NCBI RefSeq assembly: GCF_026262505.1
Contig: NC_067203.1
Span: 9,486,001-9,550,000, forward strand
DNA length: 64,000 nt
Source: Trichomonas vaginalis G3
Lineage: Eukaryota > Parabasalia > Trichomonadida > Trichomonadidae
Direction: 5' to 3'
The translations under genes were made by a program, and so were the position numbers. The notes under the pieces were generated by a model that ran no database searches, had not been told where the DNA came from, and saw nothing but the letters and a program-made list of their open reading frames with translations. Below, one piece after another: positions 10,286 through 22,449 of this stretch; positions within the stretch are counted from its first letter, which is position 1; the number at the start of each line of letters is the position of its first letter.

Positions 10286-11970
10286 TTTTTGATAGTGGTC
10301 GCTGAAGTTTCAGAAAAATATTAAATTGAATAGATAAAAAAACAATTAAGATTAATATTGATTCACAATCACTGTTCATTGATATAGCAACATTTAGATA
10401 AACTTTTTTTACGATGGAAATATTGAAATTCAATTTTCAATAATTTCTCTAATCTTAAAATAAAAAAATGTATACGAACATATATTTTTTGATTGGCTGG
10501 AGAGCTCACACAAATTATTTGAGAGTAATTTGGTCATGCATTCAAAAATTTGGGCTGTTAAAATGAAGATTGATTTTGAAATATTTAATAACCATCAATA
10601 TTTATGAATAACTTACTTTTCGGTTTTAACCTCCTTCTTTTACAATAAATTACCCGTATCTATTCAAAAATTGAATATATTTTAAAAGGAATTAGGAAAT
10701 ATAAATAAACGTTGATTCAGTTCAATCAATATTATTCGTGATGCAGAATTTGCCTAATCAAGTCTATATCTTTCTGATTCTGTTTGATAAGAGCCATCAT
10801 GATAAATTTAATATCAAAATTGCAAAACCTACTAAAAACTTTAATTATTATCATTTGCCGTAGTTCCATTCCAATGTATAGTGTATTGAGCATTGATCTC
10901 TTCAATTTTATCAGAAAAAAAAATTGAATTTGGAAATTTGTCGATCCATGAAGCTTGGTAAATAGAATTCATCTTTGAAGCAACAATATAATTTATTTTT
11001 ATAATTAATTGCCTCCTCTTTAATGAATATTGAGAAAAAAAATGACAAAATTGACATGTGCTGTATTTAAACACAATATAAAATATTCACACTTGCAAAA
11101 AATAATTTCTGAGTTTGTCAATTATGACAATTGCCATAATTTAGAAATATTTTCAATTTGGACAAAACTGAAACTAATTCAATCATTTTTGAATATTTCA
11201 AAGCATATATAAGTCAGAAAAAGCATAGTAATAAGTTAATTATCAATAATGGAATTCAAATTGTATCAATTTTTTATTTGCATCAATATTTATATAGAAG
11301 TTATTTTTGATTTTTGCAAAGTTATAAGTCAAACCTTCATATATTTTCCTCCAGAGTTCTTTCAAATTCGTTGAATAGGATGAAAAATTGAAAATTCAGT
11401 GCATTTGGATCCACTGTAGATGTTCATTATTGTTTTCTTTGCCATTATTGTAGATAAATATTATTGTACAGCTGATAATCATGTCATATCTGGAAGAAAA
11501 GATGATATTTAATATGAATTTTACAGAAAATTCGTTATTGCTGAAGAACTTATGCTCAATGCATTCACTTATTAAATGTTTTGAGAATGGAATATTGTTT
11601 GTAGAAAGATTTAAGATCATGAAAATTTTGATAAAAGCAGCACGTTAAGATTTTTCATGAATAAAATTACCGAAATCATATTAGATTAGAATTAACTGTA
11701 TGAGCCTTGTTCTTCCTCAAGATAGTTGAACTCTATCTGTCTCATAAAAAATCAATTCAACTTATCAAAAAATTGAAGAGCGATCATAAATTGCCTTAGT
11801 TTTTAAAAGGTTATACCTAAAATTTCTTGTTTGATCATACTTTATGTTCATCCTTATAATGAAAAGATATTTGATGTCCTTTCAATAATCGGCGATCTTA
11901 TCAAAATGAAGCATTCAATTATCTCCTTAGTTCTCAAAATTTGTATAGGTGTTTCAAACTCTGGAATACT
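10286..11970. other. Intergenic region, no gene seen
   Basis: About 1.7 kb of AT-rich sequence between a leftward and a rightward gene. Short frames on both strands have no recognisable content and are judged chance openings. No repeat or RNA gene was seen. Confidence 0.55.
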
Positions 11971-11976
11971 TCATTA
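11971..11976 (+). promoter_or_regulatory. Inr initiator element of the metacaspase gene
   Basis: TCATTA matches the trichomonad initiator consensus TCA+1Y(T/A). The presumed +1 A (11973) is 11 nt before the ATG at 11984, a typical distance, and this decides the start codon. Confidence 0.6.
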
Positions 11977-11983
11977 TTCGAAG

Positions 11984-12736
11984 ATGAGCTCTAGAAAGAA
12001 CATCCAAAAGGTTGGCACAGATATCACCAATATTCCAATCTCCAAGCTTCCAAAGCAAATGAATAGAGTTGGATTTGTCGTCATAAATTGCTATACTGGC
12101 ACAAGATATTCATTAGGAGATGGACCAATGAATGATGGTTATAACATGTCCAAATGTCTCAAGAGATACGGCTATCAAGTCTATTATATTCTTGATTCTA
12201 AGAAGAAACCATTCTTGGAAAAATTAAATTATTTCCTTGATAATGTCAGAGGAGAATTGGCTGTTTACTATGTCGGACATGGAACAAGTGTTGTTGATAC
12301 AGATGGCGATGAAGATGATGGATATGATGAAGCCATGTTCTTCACTGATGGAACTGTCATTGATGATGTTTTGGTCGATTGTCTGATCGAGCATAAGAAT
12401 AAGGAAAGCAAAGTCATCCTTATTAGCGACTGCTGCCACAGTGGAAGCATTTGGGATATCCAAGGAGGAAATGTCAATGGCAGAAGTCTTCCAAATGGAA
12501 TCATCAGTGTTTCTGCATCTAATGACAAGCAGACTGCTAAACAGACTATTGCTGAGAGGCAAGAGCAAGGAATGTTCACATATAACTTGATGAAAACATT
12601 GAAGACCCAGCCAAATTTGACAGCAATAGAGTGCAAGAAGAATCTATCAAATATCTTAAGGAGATATGCTCAAACAGTAACAATTGCTACCACTTCAGCA
12701 GAACTTCTTACAGTACCATTGTTTAACCTATGTTAA
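11984..12736 (+). CDS. Metacaspase (clan CD cysteine peptidase)
   Basis: The 250-residue protein has the caspase-like p20 fold. A beta-strand block FVVINCYTGT is followed by the catalytic His in YYVGHGTSV (about residue 97) and the catalytic Cys in LISDCCHSGS (about residue 152), the canonical metacaspase dyad with DCCHSG. It lacks a long prodomain or zinc finger, so it fits a short single-domain (type I-like) metacaspase that cleaves after Arg or Lys. An Asp-rich loop (DTDGDEDDGYDE) between strands may bind calcium. The frame can be read upstream to 11831, but the Inr at 11971 and the MSSRKN start at 11984 argue for the shorter protein. Confidence 0.92.
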   Translation: MSSRKNIQKVGTDITNIPISKLPKQMNRVGFVVINCYTGTRYSLGDGPMNDGYNMSKCLKRYGYQVYYILDSKKKPFLEKLNYFLDNVRGELAVYYVGHGTSVVDTDGDEDDGYDEAMFFTDGTVIDDVLVDCLIEHKNKESKVILISDCCHSGSIWDIQGGNVNGRSLPNGIISVSASNDKQTAKQTIAERQEQGMFTYNLMKTLKTQPNLTAIECKKNLSNILRRYAQTVTIATTSAELLTVPLFNLC

Positions 12737-14023
12737 ATTATTAAAATTATTTTCTTTATTATCTCTAATAATACCAATGTATATTTTCAATTTATGAGTG
12801 CTTCTTCAGTCATACATCGTACTATGGACGCTTCTGGCTAATCTAAAATACAAAATTTTTATCAACTCACAAAATTATTGTTCTCTAATCAAATCATTGA
12901 CAAATCATAATCATTGAAATGAAATTGCATGATATATTCATAGAAGAATAAACATATCATATCAAGCCAATTGTAAATAGGGAAAATTTCTCTAAACTAG
13001 CCAATACAGATGAATATGCAATAAAATAAGCAAGGTGTTTGGATTCAGTGAGGCCTAAATTGGTGGAGAAAAATATTTTATCAGATTAAAGTTTAATACC
13101 TGTATACAATAAGGTCGAATAGATAGAATTTTCCGCCCGATTCGTGTTCTAGCTTTATTAGGAATTAATGACTGATTTTGGAGTTCCAAAAATGTTAAAA
13201 AAACGATAAATTTTTATTCAATTTTGAATAATCTACTTTATCTCTGAATATTATAACAAGTTTTGAGGAGTAATTATTTCACTGTGCATAGCACAGCTGT
13301 TACAGCATGGGATACAACAAATAAACTGTTCCAAGGCAATCTGGCGGAGTTATTTTTTGAAAGGAATTTTATAAAAATAAAATGTGTATTTGTCTAATTT
13401 GCATGTGAGCAGTAATAATCCAAAAATTAATTGATTGCATTAAATTTTACAAGCATAAAATGACTATCAATAATTGAGAAGCTGAAAAAATGGTCAATGG
13501 TATTCAATATAAAAATTAATGTAGATAACTGATAGATGTAGTTTTAAGTTCAAATAAATCTGTTTTCTGGCGAAAATTTTTGTAATTTTTTGCTGAATCG
13601 ATTGATTCTTAGAAAATTTCATTGTGTAGCGCCTGATAATTTAATTTATTTTTAAATTTTATTTATCAGAACTTCAAAAAAGAGCATTCCTTTAATTTGT
13701 TTGCAAGATCTTGCCTGCTAACTAATTATTCTCTGTATTTATTAATTATTTCAAGGATCTACTATTTTCCAAAGAAAGAATGAATTAGAATAGTATTTCC
13801 TTTGTATTATAGACTTTATTGTGCGTTCTGATGGTAATAGTGAACGAATCTCCAAAAACTGTAACTATTAAAATTTTCGGGTTCTTTGATTTTTAAAATC
13901 TGTTAGGCCATGAAGTACTTTAATTCAATTACAACTATGTAATCATTTTGTGAACCTCTCAAATTAAAAATGTGACCACTATTTTCAATTCTATTGAGAT
14001 ATTTTGAGAAGAAAAAAAGAATT
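12737..14023. other. Intergenic region, no gene seen
   Basis: About 1.3 kb of AT-rich DNA between two rightward genes. No coding region, RNA gene or repeat was recognised. Confidence 0.55.
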
Positions 14024-14029
14024 TCATTT
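14024..14029 (+). promoter_or_regulatory. Inr initiator element
   Basis: TCATTT lies 6-11 nt upstream of the ATG at 14035 and fits TCA+1Y(T/A), giving a very short 5' leader. Confidence 0.6.
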
Positions 14030-14034
14030 ATTCA

Positions 14035-15087
14035 ATGTTTAAATCCGGCTATCAAGACTATGCAAATAATATTGACAAGTACCTTGCCGATAAATCATTC
14101 TTCAACAAGTTCAAATTAGCCGAGGTATGCAAGATTATGGATCATATGCACGTAACAATTGATCAAGCAGTATCATTATTAGAACAGGCCAAAAGAAAAC
14201 TCAAGCCGGTTGAGGTTTTTGAAATGATTCAACACTGGAAGATTAATTTTGGTTGGGATGCGAATAAAGCCGCAAAAATATCTCTTTTATTATCTGATTG
14301 TCTCCAGTCACGTTTCTACAATGATTATATTAAATACTTCATGAAAAAGATTATGGAATTCTATGATGAATCGATTAAAGATGCCAAGCGAGTTCAAAAG
14401 AAAAACAAGAAAATTTCAAAGGAACTCGAAGACGTAAATGATAAATTCGAGAAACTTACTAAAAAGACAAAGCTTGATGCTAATCAGCTCGAAGCATATG
14501 ATCAAATTCTTCATGCGCACGTCCAAATGATTAAGGATATTAAATCTGAACTCGATTACATGAAAGATCGCGATTCTAAGATGAAAAGTATAGTTGAAAA
14601 CAAAGATCTCGAGCTTAATTCACTTAAAAGTTACTTCAACTCCTCAAGAGAATTATTTGTATTCGATGCACCGGCTGAAGAAGATGCCCCTGAAGAAGAC
14701 TCTCTGATTACACTTTTAGAGTTGAGTCCTTCAAAGAGACAGATCAAAATGCCACCAATTCCGCCAACTCCGAAAAAAGATTCACCACCTAGAGAAAATG
14801 ATCAACTAGCACCATTACCTAGGCCTAAATCGATGGGATTATTCAGAAATCAAATGCAACAACGCTTCAATTCCTTATCTATTCCGAGACTAAAATATGA
14901 CGAAGAAATGGAACCGAAAATAAGAGCGAAACTTACAAACGATATCATGCGGCTGAACACAGAACTTGTTAAGATGACTTCTGAGCTCGTAAACTGCAGA
15001 GATACAATTGATAAACAAAATGGAGAGATTCAGGAACTCAGATCGAAACTTAAAGAATATGAAGCGGCAAAACAAGCTTCGAACTAA
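14035..15087 (+). CDS. Coiled-coil protein with proline-rich linker, unknown function
   Basis: A 350-residue intact frame. The N-terminal third is helical with aromatic residues. Residues about 115-205 form a Lys/Glu-rich coiled coil. A disordered segment, about 215-285, is acidic and then Pro/Ser-rich (KMPPIPPTPKK), and a second coiled coil runs from about 300 to the end. No membrane segment. The pattern suits a cytoskeletal or scaffold protein, but no family was recognised. The start is supported by the Inr at 14024. Confidence 0.75.
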   Translation: MFKSGYQDYANNIDKYLADKSFFNKFKLAEVCKIMDHMHVTIDQAVSLLEQAKRKLKPVEVFEMIQHWKINFGWDANKAAKISLLLSDCLQSRFYNDYIKYFMKKIMEFYDESIKDAKRVQKKNKKISKELEDVNDKFEKLTKKTKLDANQLEAYDQILHAHVQMIKDIKSELDYMKDRDSKMKSIVENKDLELNSLKSYFNSSRELFVFDAPAEEDAPEEDSLITLLELSPSKRQIKMPPIPPTPKKDSPPRENDQLAPLPRPKSMGLFRNQMQQRFNSLSIPRLKYDEEMEPKIRAKLTNDIMRLNTELVKMTSELVNCRDTIDKQNGEIQELRSKLKEYEAAKQASN

Positions 15088-16533
15088 TATTTGTAATATT
15101 ATTCCTAAAGCTTTGTTATTCTTTCTGAATAATCAAATTTCATCAAATTTAAAAATTTCGTTTTCACCCTTTTATACTTTTGTTCAGATTTATTCATGTG
15201 ATTGGCATTTGATTTCAATATTAAAGGAATCTACCGTATGTTAAATTCAAAAAAAAAATCACGACCAATTCATTTTATGAGACGGGTTGAAAAGTAATAG
15301 GTTATTGATTCCAATATTATATTTGATTTAAATTCAAAATCTCTGTCAAATTCAATTGAATTAAACTGAAATTTTTTTCAAAAAATTGCCATGAAAATAT
15401 TCCGATATTTGATCACAACATGTTAAGGCAAATAATTGATTTAAAATATTTTCTTTCGAATTTGAATTATTGAATGTTTTTTTGGTACAGGTCTCTCAAT
15501 CCAATGCCTTGTTTTTTGGGGGTGAACATGAGTACTGTCATTATAAGTTAATATTAATCAATGTCGTGTTTATTATCCGACATCTTTGAAAAAAGCACTC
15601 GGAAGAAATACCTCAATTTTTTTTCAATTTCCCTGAGATCAAAAATTTGATTATAACCGAGTCAGATTTTAGCATTTGTTCATCATAGTATTACCATTAT
15701 AAAGGTTATTTGATATCCTATGTACTAAGCAATTAAATCATAAAGTTATTTGAGCATTTTCCATTACAGAATTGTCTTTTATCGTTCTTTAAAAAATTGT
15801 TTTTGGGGTGTGAATATGCCCGTAATAAAAATATTCCTTCATCATTTCCAGCTTCAGAAAAAGGTTGTAAAACTAGGATTCCCGATTCCAATTTGCATCT
15901 AATCTTGAGGATAGGGTCACTAGAGAATTCTAAGACAAATGGCTAATATCATAATTTTTTTAATTCAGAATTGCCAATTTTTAATTAAAATCTATCTAGG
16001 CTTAATTTCAATAAATAAGTTTACTATTTATGAGTTCATAACTCCATTTTTTTACATTAACGCAATTTAATTCATTCCACTAAGTAGACCTATATATCCA
16101 ATCATATCCGTAAGATATTTTATGAAGTAATAAGCATTTCTCCCTTTTGCACATTCCTTGCCTAGAGGGAGACTCCAAATTTGCTCGATCAGGATTCCTC
16201 CAGGGAATCAAAAAAAATTTCAAATGTCAACATTTCTTGAGAAAAAGCCACATATTTATATTTGAGATAGAATCGATCATACGAAGCTTAACATAAGAAC
16301 AAGGAGTAAAATTGTTCAAATATTAAAGATGAAATAAGACCCTCTTCCAAAATGAAATATGATCATGGATTAAACAAAGATAAACATATGTATTTGTAGC
16401 TTTAAATTGTCAAAAAAAATTTTGACTTATCTTTTTAAAAAAAATCTTATTTATATTATGCGCTTTAATAGTTTTCATTCACAATTTGTGTTTTAAATTT
16501 TAATTCTAAAGTCAATATTTTCCCATCATATGA
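15088..16533. other. Intergenic region, no gene seen
   Basis: About 1.4 kb of AT-rich DNA with many homopolymer runs. Nothing recognisable as a gene or repeat. Confidence 0.5.
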
Positions 16534-16539
16534 TCATTC
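16534..16539 (+). promoter_or_regulatory. Inr initiator element of the split surface-protein gene
   Basis: TCATTC fits TCA+1Y(T/A), with +1 about 16 nt before the ATG at 16552. Confidence 0.5.
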
Positions 16540-16551
16540 AATTTCCGACAT

Positions 16552-16904
16552 ATGATGAAATACTTGAAGAATTTTCAATTTTTAGCCTCTTTTAAATTGA
16601 ATTACATTCAATTTTTGAGGCGGCTAGTTGAAAATCATTCAATTTTTTCTTCTTATTCTTCAGTTTTGTTCTGTTTTCTGTTTTTCTCTTTTGTTATTTC
16701 TTCTGAGGCTGAAGATCTACAATTTTATGCGTTTCTAAAGAGTCTTATTAGAAACGGTACACCGGAAATCACTTGGTTAAATGAAAGCAAAATGATAGAA
16801 ATTACTCAAGTATACCATTCTTCAGATCATATAATAAATGAAAATATTATATACAATAATGATCTTCCAAAGCTCATCCTAGATGCCAGAGGATTAAATC
16901 ATTT
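16552..16904 (+). pseudogene. 5' part of a split membrane surface-protein gene
   Basis: The frame starts at the ATG at 16552, has a hydrophobic segment around residues 36-52 (VLFCFLFFSFVISS) followed by an acidic SEAED, which reads as a signal peptide after an unusually long n-region, and then ectodomain-like sequence. At 16905 a Mutator-like element begins. The coding sequence resumes in the same frame at 47116 after the 9-bp target duplication: the codons up to AATCATTT here match AATCATTT at 47108. Without the insertion the gene would encode about 513 residues. As it stands the frame reads into the element and stops at 16959, so the allele is broken. Confidence 0.75.
16896..16904. repeat. 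Target-site duplication AAATCATTT, left copy (Mutator-like element)
   Basis: AAATCATTT lies immediately left of the terminal inverted repeat and recurs at 47107-47115. A 9-bp duplication is characteristic of Mutator-like elements. Confidence 0.85.
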
Positions 16905-16991
16905 GAGAGGTTATCGATTTTGTAATTTAATCGTCGTAGTTATCGATTTTGTAATTTAATCGTTATCGTCTTTTTCTAAACGTGCATTTTT
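16905..16991 (+). repeat. MULE terminal inverted repeat, left
   Basis: It matches the reverse complement of 47020-47106. It contains two tandem units of about 30 bp and ends at CGTGCATTTT, after which the two sides diverge. Confidence 0.85.
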
Positions 16992-18448
16992 ACATTAAAA
17001 GCAATGCAACTCCAAAATTAATTGGTATTTAGACTTTAATTAGGTGCAGACAAACGAAATGCAGTCCAAATATTTTGGTGATATATGAATTACATAAATT
17101 TAAGGAAATTGAAATTATATCTTTTTAAATTTTTAGGAAAACAGATTTATAGAATTGTTTAAGTCATCAAAATAATGCAGACTTAGGTCAAATTTTCCAA
17201 ATTTAATCATTTGCAAGACTTTCAAGCGACTTCAAAATGTCGAAATATAAGTCCAAAAATAAAATTACGATTACAGTCTATCCTCAATTATTATCACGCT
17301 AATTATTGAGTGACCCATGCGTTCGTATGTATGTAATACCTTTTAAAAAGGAGATGAGAGAGATAAACTACATTTACAATTTAAATCTGATGTATTTACT
17401 TGTTACATTTACAAATGTAAATGTTTCTCGTAATGTTTACATTTTGTAAGTATAACGAATAAAAATGACGCACTTTTTTACAAAGTCAAATTATTGTTCG
17501 ATTTTTGCAGCTTGTAAACGATTAATTGTATAAAGTAATTGATATTAGCACGACATAACTGAATAATTCTAATATTGAAATCAAAAGCCCTTAAAATATC
17601 ATGATATTTTAATTTCATAACAAATCTAGGAGACTATTTGATGAAAACATATCCGATGTGGGTTTTGTTGTATTATATAACTTGTTATTGACTTCTTAGC
17701 TTTCCAAATTTTTTTCGATAATGAGAAAACGAATGAAAAATCAACATTTGGTCCATTTCAAATTTGATTTGTTTACATTTTTTTTACTTTTTGAATTTCA
17801 ATTTATATTTTCCTCAAGAAATACTTTAGATTTTAAGAAACTAAATCCTATAATCTACTAAGAAAATATATTAAATCCTATAATACTCAAAGTTTTGTGA
17901 TAAATCCGATCTTTTTTATTTTACTTTTATTATGTTTTTGCAAACTTAAGGTCCTCACTAGGTAAAACATAATACTCTTTGAAGTTAAGTATTTTCACAA
18001 AGAGAGGACCAACAATATCAAAAGATTGAATAAAGATTTGTATTATTTTATTTATTTTTAAGAACATGTTTAAGAACCCTCATTATCTCCACGAATATTG
18101 CATATTTTTCTATTCTAAGACCACCAAAATTACGTTTTAATATAGAAAATAACATATTTATGTGATGCTAAAGTCGAAGTCCTTAAAAAATTAGTGTTAA
18201 ACATCCATTTATTACAAAATTGAAGAAATATGTGTAAAATATAACACATAATTTAGTTATTTGACTCAATTATTAGTTATGCAATATCAGTTGTGTTTAT
18301 ATCTGCTATATATCACGAGATGCATTGAATTGTCATAATTAGATCACCATAAATCTTATCAATTTTTGATACACTTCCTGTGAAAAATTTAGCCTTGACA
18401 ATAGGATGAAATATATTGTAAAAAATAAATTTTAGATTTTGAAGTTTA
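16992..18448. other. MULE interior without a recognised gene
   Basis: AT-rich DNA. It contains a palindrome around 17403-17423 (ACATTTACAAATGTAAATGT) and an imperfect hairpin with GGTCCTC/GAGGACC arms at about 17950-18010. No coding region was seen. Confidence 0.5.
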
Positions 18449-18454
18449 TCATTT
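18449..18454 (+). promoter_or_regulatory. Inr initiator element of the MULE-borne helical-repeat gene
   Basis: TCATTT, with +1 ten nt before the ATG at 18461, fits the host initiator. This gene therefore uses host-type transcription signals, unlike the Maverick genes. Confidence 0.6.
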
Positions 18455-18460
18455 CGAATA

Positions 18461-18695
18461 ATGAAATATAAACAATACAAATTTTCTGTCGTTTCGAGAT
18501 TCATAAATGATCGGAATCTTCCAGCTCCGACTGAAATAGAACTTTCGGAAGCTAATTTTCAAGACGAATCTTCTTTATTAAGATTTATTTTGGATATCCC
18601 TAAGGATTTAAGTTTTTCCATTGACTCATATTCAATGAATCTTTTGATACATTTCATTATCGAGCAATCTACACAAAATGAAACAATATTAAAAT
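18461..18695 (+). pseudogene. 5' part of a split helical-repeat gene carried by the MULE
   Basis: Seventy-eight codons of a helical protein (…FSVVSRFINDRNLPAPTEIE…), the N-terminal part of a gene that resumes at 42470. The Maverick inserted between them duplicated TAAAAT; with one copy of the duplication the two frames join exactly (…ETILK followed by FTIQN…), giving about 386 residues. As it stands a stop follows within the Maverick end. In length and composition it resembles the unknown gene at 5727-7034, so a host-derived family captured by the transposon is plausible. The function is unknown. Confidence 0.7.
18690..18695. repeat. Target-site duplication TAAAAT, left copy (Maverick)
   Basis: TAAAAT directly precedes the AG terminus at 18696 and recurs at 42464-42469. 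Six-bp duplications are diagnostic for Maverick/Polinton integration. Confidence 0.9.
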
Positions 18696-19465
18696 AGTAG
18701 TAGGATATGAAGGGTTGTGTGACTTTTTTTGTTACAACTATATATAGACGATGCATTAAAATATATTTATTTATAAATCATTAAAAAATTAACATTAATT
18801 TTAAAATAATTTATTTTTTTATCTTTTATAAAAGAAGCTATATATAGATGATGTCAGATATTCCGCGATTAATTAAACATTGTTTAAATCCTGAATGGGT
18901 TAAACTTCAATTTAAAAATGAAGATTGTGAATTATTAAATGAATATGAAAGCCAAAATAAGCTAATGAGGTATAAATATAATGATAAAGAATATTTAATT
19001 TCATGGAATCAATGGAGTCATAATCAAAGACCTCATAAACGAGAAGAAGAAATTGAAAATAATGAAATGGAAATCATTGATGACATTAAAGAGGATGGAA
19101 TTCCTAAATTTTGTAGAAAAACCTTTAGAACTAAGTTAGGAGCATATAAACGTAGAGTATTAAATCCTGAATATCTTAAACATCAATTTAAAAAGGAAGA
19201 CTGTGAATTATTAAACGTTAATGATTATGAAAATACTAAATCAAAACTGAGATATAAATATATTGGAAGTGATGAAAGGTGTAAAGATAAAGATAAAGTT
19301 TATTCAGTTTCATATAATAACTGGCACACGTTAGGGATAAGAAAACATTTAGGAGATTATGGGAAATGTTCTGAATTCTTTAAATCTAGTATATACGAGA
19401 GAGTAAAAGAAATCAGATATAATTATTTTCATGAATGAAAAATAAACTACCATAATGAAATAAAA
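18696..19465 (+). repeat. Maverick terminal inverted repeat, left
   Basis: It matches the reverse complement of about 41695-42463. From 18719 inward I see no differences until poly-A-rich sequence past 19463. The outermost ~23 bp are only partly conserved (AGTAGTA, then GGGTT and GTGAC blocks). It contains a complete gene. Confidence 0.9.
18848..19438 (+). CDS. TIR-embedded protein with two ~50-residue modules (left copy)
   Basis: The 196-residue protein is encoded entirely inside the inverted repeat, so an identical copy lies at 41721-42311. It contains two copies of a module: about residues 8-60, with LNPEWVKLQFKNEDCELLN then RYKYNDKEYLISWNQW, and about 104-165, with LNPEYLKHQFKKEDCELLN then KYIGSDERC and YSVSYNNWHTLG. 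The pattern, an acidic E-D-C-E-L-L core followed by a strand and a W-x-x-W/G turn, recalls DNA-binding repeat modules found beside HNH and homing nucleases in large DNA viruses. A role in recognising the element's own ends is inferred, not shown. Confidence 0.75.
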   Translation: MMSDIPRLIKHCLNPEWVKLQFKNEDCELLNEYESQNKLMRYKYNDKEYLISWNQWSHNQRPHKREEEIENNEMEIIDDIKEDGIPKFCRKTFRTKLGAYKRRVLNPEYLKHQFKKEDCELLNVNDYENTKSKLRYKYIGSDERCKDKDKVYSVSYNNWHTLGIRKHLGDYGKCSEFFKSSIYERVKEIRYNYFHE

Positions 19466-19541
19466 AAAAATAAAAAAATAAAAAAATAAACTTTAAAAAT
19501 TCATGTCTTACATTTTTTGAATAATTTATTTTTTAATTCGT

Positions 19542-20649
19542 ATGAAAATGAGTGTCACAACTAACGACGTTAAAAAATTGGAATTCACAAATGAGGAAAT
19601 AAAGGATATATTAGAGGAGGCAGGTTATGAAGTTATAAATATTATTTAAGAAATTGTCAAAAATTCGCGGAGTTTTAAATGATTTAGATTATGATGGAAA
19701 AATGAATAAAGATGATGTTATAAATTTCTTATATCCCACATCTGAAGAAGAAAAACCTAAAGAACCTGATGTTTTCCCTGAATATTATGAAGAACGGATT
19801 AAAGATGATGAATATGATGAAATTGAAAGACTGGAAAAAATAAGAGATGAAATAGATGAAAAAATTAAGGAATTAAGAGAAGTTGAAAAATATAATGAGA
19901 ATGAAGTAGAGGGTTTAATGAATATCCCAGCTTCAGAATCAGAAGTTCAAAATCTCATGAAGAAAGATATAAAAATTATGTCTCAGAATCAACACAAAAT
20001 TTATTAGATGGTGAAATAGACGAAACACTTTCAGAAGAAGGTACTAAATTTATTCGTAAACATAAGTTACAATTTATTGATAATGAAGAATACCCTGTAT
20101 ATTACTTTCACCTCCTCTTGATTCTGAAAAATTCAAAAAAGCACTGAAAAATGTAACATATGCAACAAATACGATTAAGAAAGAAGATCATGATATTTAC
20201 ACAAATTATTATTTAAATAAATGCACAGGTGTTGATAAAGTTTTTGATTTGTTAGATAAAATATCAAAAGAAACCATTGGTACATATAAAATTTTATGTG
20301 ATTGTGGTTTCATTATTGAAGATACTAATAATGTTTCATATGAAAGAACAGCACCGAAGGAAGACGAAGTGAAAGGTCTATACCATTCGTTATTAAGAAT
20401 ATAAAAGATATGAAAACTTATAAACATTATATTTATTCATTTATTTCAGAAAAAATGGAAGCAACCCATAAAACATCATCTCATCATTTTATAGCTATTC
20501 ATACATTCCTTTTCAAAGTTGTGAAATTAAATAAGACAGGAATTAGATTTAATGTATCAGGGTACGCATTCTTGAGTAAATTAAAATGTATTCGTCACGT
20601 CGCAGATGATAAAAATTTATGTGTTCTTAATTCATTTTATGGACTTTAA
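19542..20649 (+). pseudogene. Maverick gene of unknown function, broken
   Basis: A coding-like stretch with Maverick codon use. Its first part is acidic, charged and coiled-coil-like (rich in EEK, DEI and KEL runs); its last part is more globular with aromatic residues. It lies between the TIR gene and the polymerase, a place often taken by replication or regulatory genes. It is broken in a few places. No family recognised; I saw no protease motif. Confidence 0.5.
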
Positions 20650-21434
20650 AAAAATAAACTTTATTTTTATTTATTTTTTAATTTTTTATTCTTACATAAA
20701 TGAACAAAAACGGAACAGCTAAAATGAATGATAATCAAATAAGAGCCGAAGGTAGAAGGTTATTTAAACGCTTCTATAACATTCCTGATGGTGTTAATCC
20801 TAAAACTCGTAGAAGTTATTTAAATGAAGCCATAGATGCATATGAAGGTTTGACATTTCATCAGAAAGTGAGAGATTAGCAAGAATGTTAAACGTTAATA
20901 TTGATTTTATTATTGTGTTCCTCAACCAGAAGACGTGGACATAAATAAGGTAGACTTTCCATTAGTGGAATCAATAATGATAGATCCAGAATTTGAAACA
21001 GTAAATATTTTATTAACACAGAGTCCATGTGGAAAACTTCACGCTGACAGAATTACAGACGTTGAAGCACTCACAGGATATAAAGTTTGTCCATATTGTA
21101 AAGAAGAAGTTTATTCTATCCGCGATGATCCAGAAAGGAAAAACCAAAGAAGATTTTTAAAGCATTGTGAGAAATGTAAAGAAAATAATGGAAGATTAAT
21201 TCAAGACGTTCAATTGCAAAACACACAACAACCATATGCACCACATATCACGAAACAGAAGATATATCAGTGGTTATTAGCTCACAATTTGCAGGAATAT
21301 TATAAACCAACAAGATATTATATTACTTTTGACTTCGAAACATTAGAGACTAAAGAAGAACTTCAACTTTCTGAATGTGCAACTTTGAACGCTTACTTAA
21401 AACCATTTATGGTATCATCAACGGTTAAATTAAA

Positions 21435-21637
21435 GCCGCAAACGGACCGAAGCGGCGAGGTCGTAGACCACGATAAAACATTTACGAGGAATTTTTGCTT
21501 AACATCAAGTGATTCGTTCATCTCTGATTGGATTGAATTTTTATTTTCAACCTGTTCATTAGTTGCTAAATCAAATATTGAACAATATGAAGAATTAATG
21601 AAGCCGCAAACGGACCAAACGGCGGGGACTTTGTCCC
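21435..21637. repeat. Two double-hairpin palindromes in frame in the polymerase region
   Basis: At 21435-21469, GCCGC…GCGGC is followed by GAG and GGTC-GTA-GACC. At 21603-21637, GCCG…CGGC is followed by GGGAC-TTT-GTCCC. Both begin GCCGCAAACGGACC and are read in frame (PQTDRSGEVVDH, PQTDQTAGTLSH). Confidence 0.8.
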
Positions 21638-22449
21638 ATACATTAAATGAAAAACAGAAGGAAGCATTTAAAGAACTTCTAGATGAGGAATTCAATAAAG
21701 TGAATATCATAGGTTTTAATTCGGGAAAGTTTGATTTAAATTTAATTCTTCGTGATTTAAACACTGCAAAATGGAAAATAAAATCAATGCTGGGTTCTTC
21801 TTCACAATTTAAGCAAATCATTGTAAAGAAAACAAACTGTCCATATGAATTAAGATTTATTGACATCAGAAATTATATAGCGGGTGGAACATTAGACCAA
21901 TTCACTCAAGATTTCGGAAACAATAAATCACGTGTTAAATCCTTTTTCCCTTATCAATTCATCACATGGGAGAATTACGAAGATGAATTATATAAAGTGG
22001 AACCATTCACTCAAGATTCATTTTATTCAGCATTAACTCAAGAAACAATATCCGATTCAGATTATCAAATATATCTCAATGATGCTAAAAATTTTGAGAA
22101 TAGATTAGAATATTTTATTCATTATTGCAATAAAGACGTTGAAATTATGATTGACCCAATTGATAAAATTATTGAAGAAACATTTGTTTATAAAATTGAC
22201 ATGCTTCATAATCTTTCATTATCATCGAATGCATCAATGATTCGTTACGCGTTAGCATATAAGAACTTCAATCCTAACGAAACATATCCAGAAGAAGAAA
22301 ATGTGGAATCAAGTTTTGAATTAACAAAAAAGTATTGGAAATATAAAATTGATTCATATAAGAAACAAGATGAAAAAGCAGAAAGGGATACTAAAAACAA
22401 TGTTTCAATGGATGATTTTCAATACTATCACGATTTAATCCTTTCATCT

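Noticed and set aside
12224-12636. Two reading frames of over 110 codons on the minus strand
   Set aside because: They lie opposite the metacaspase coding sequence and are shadows of it.
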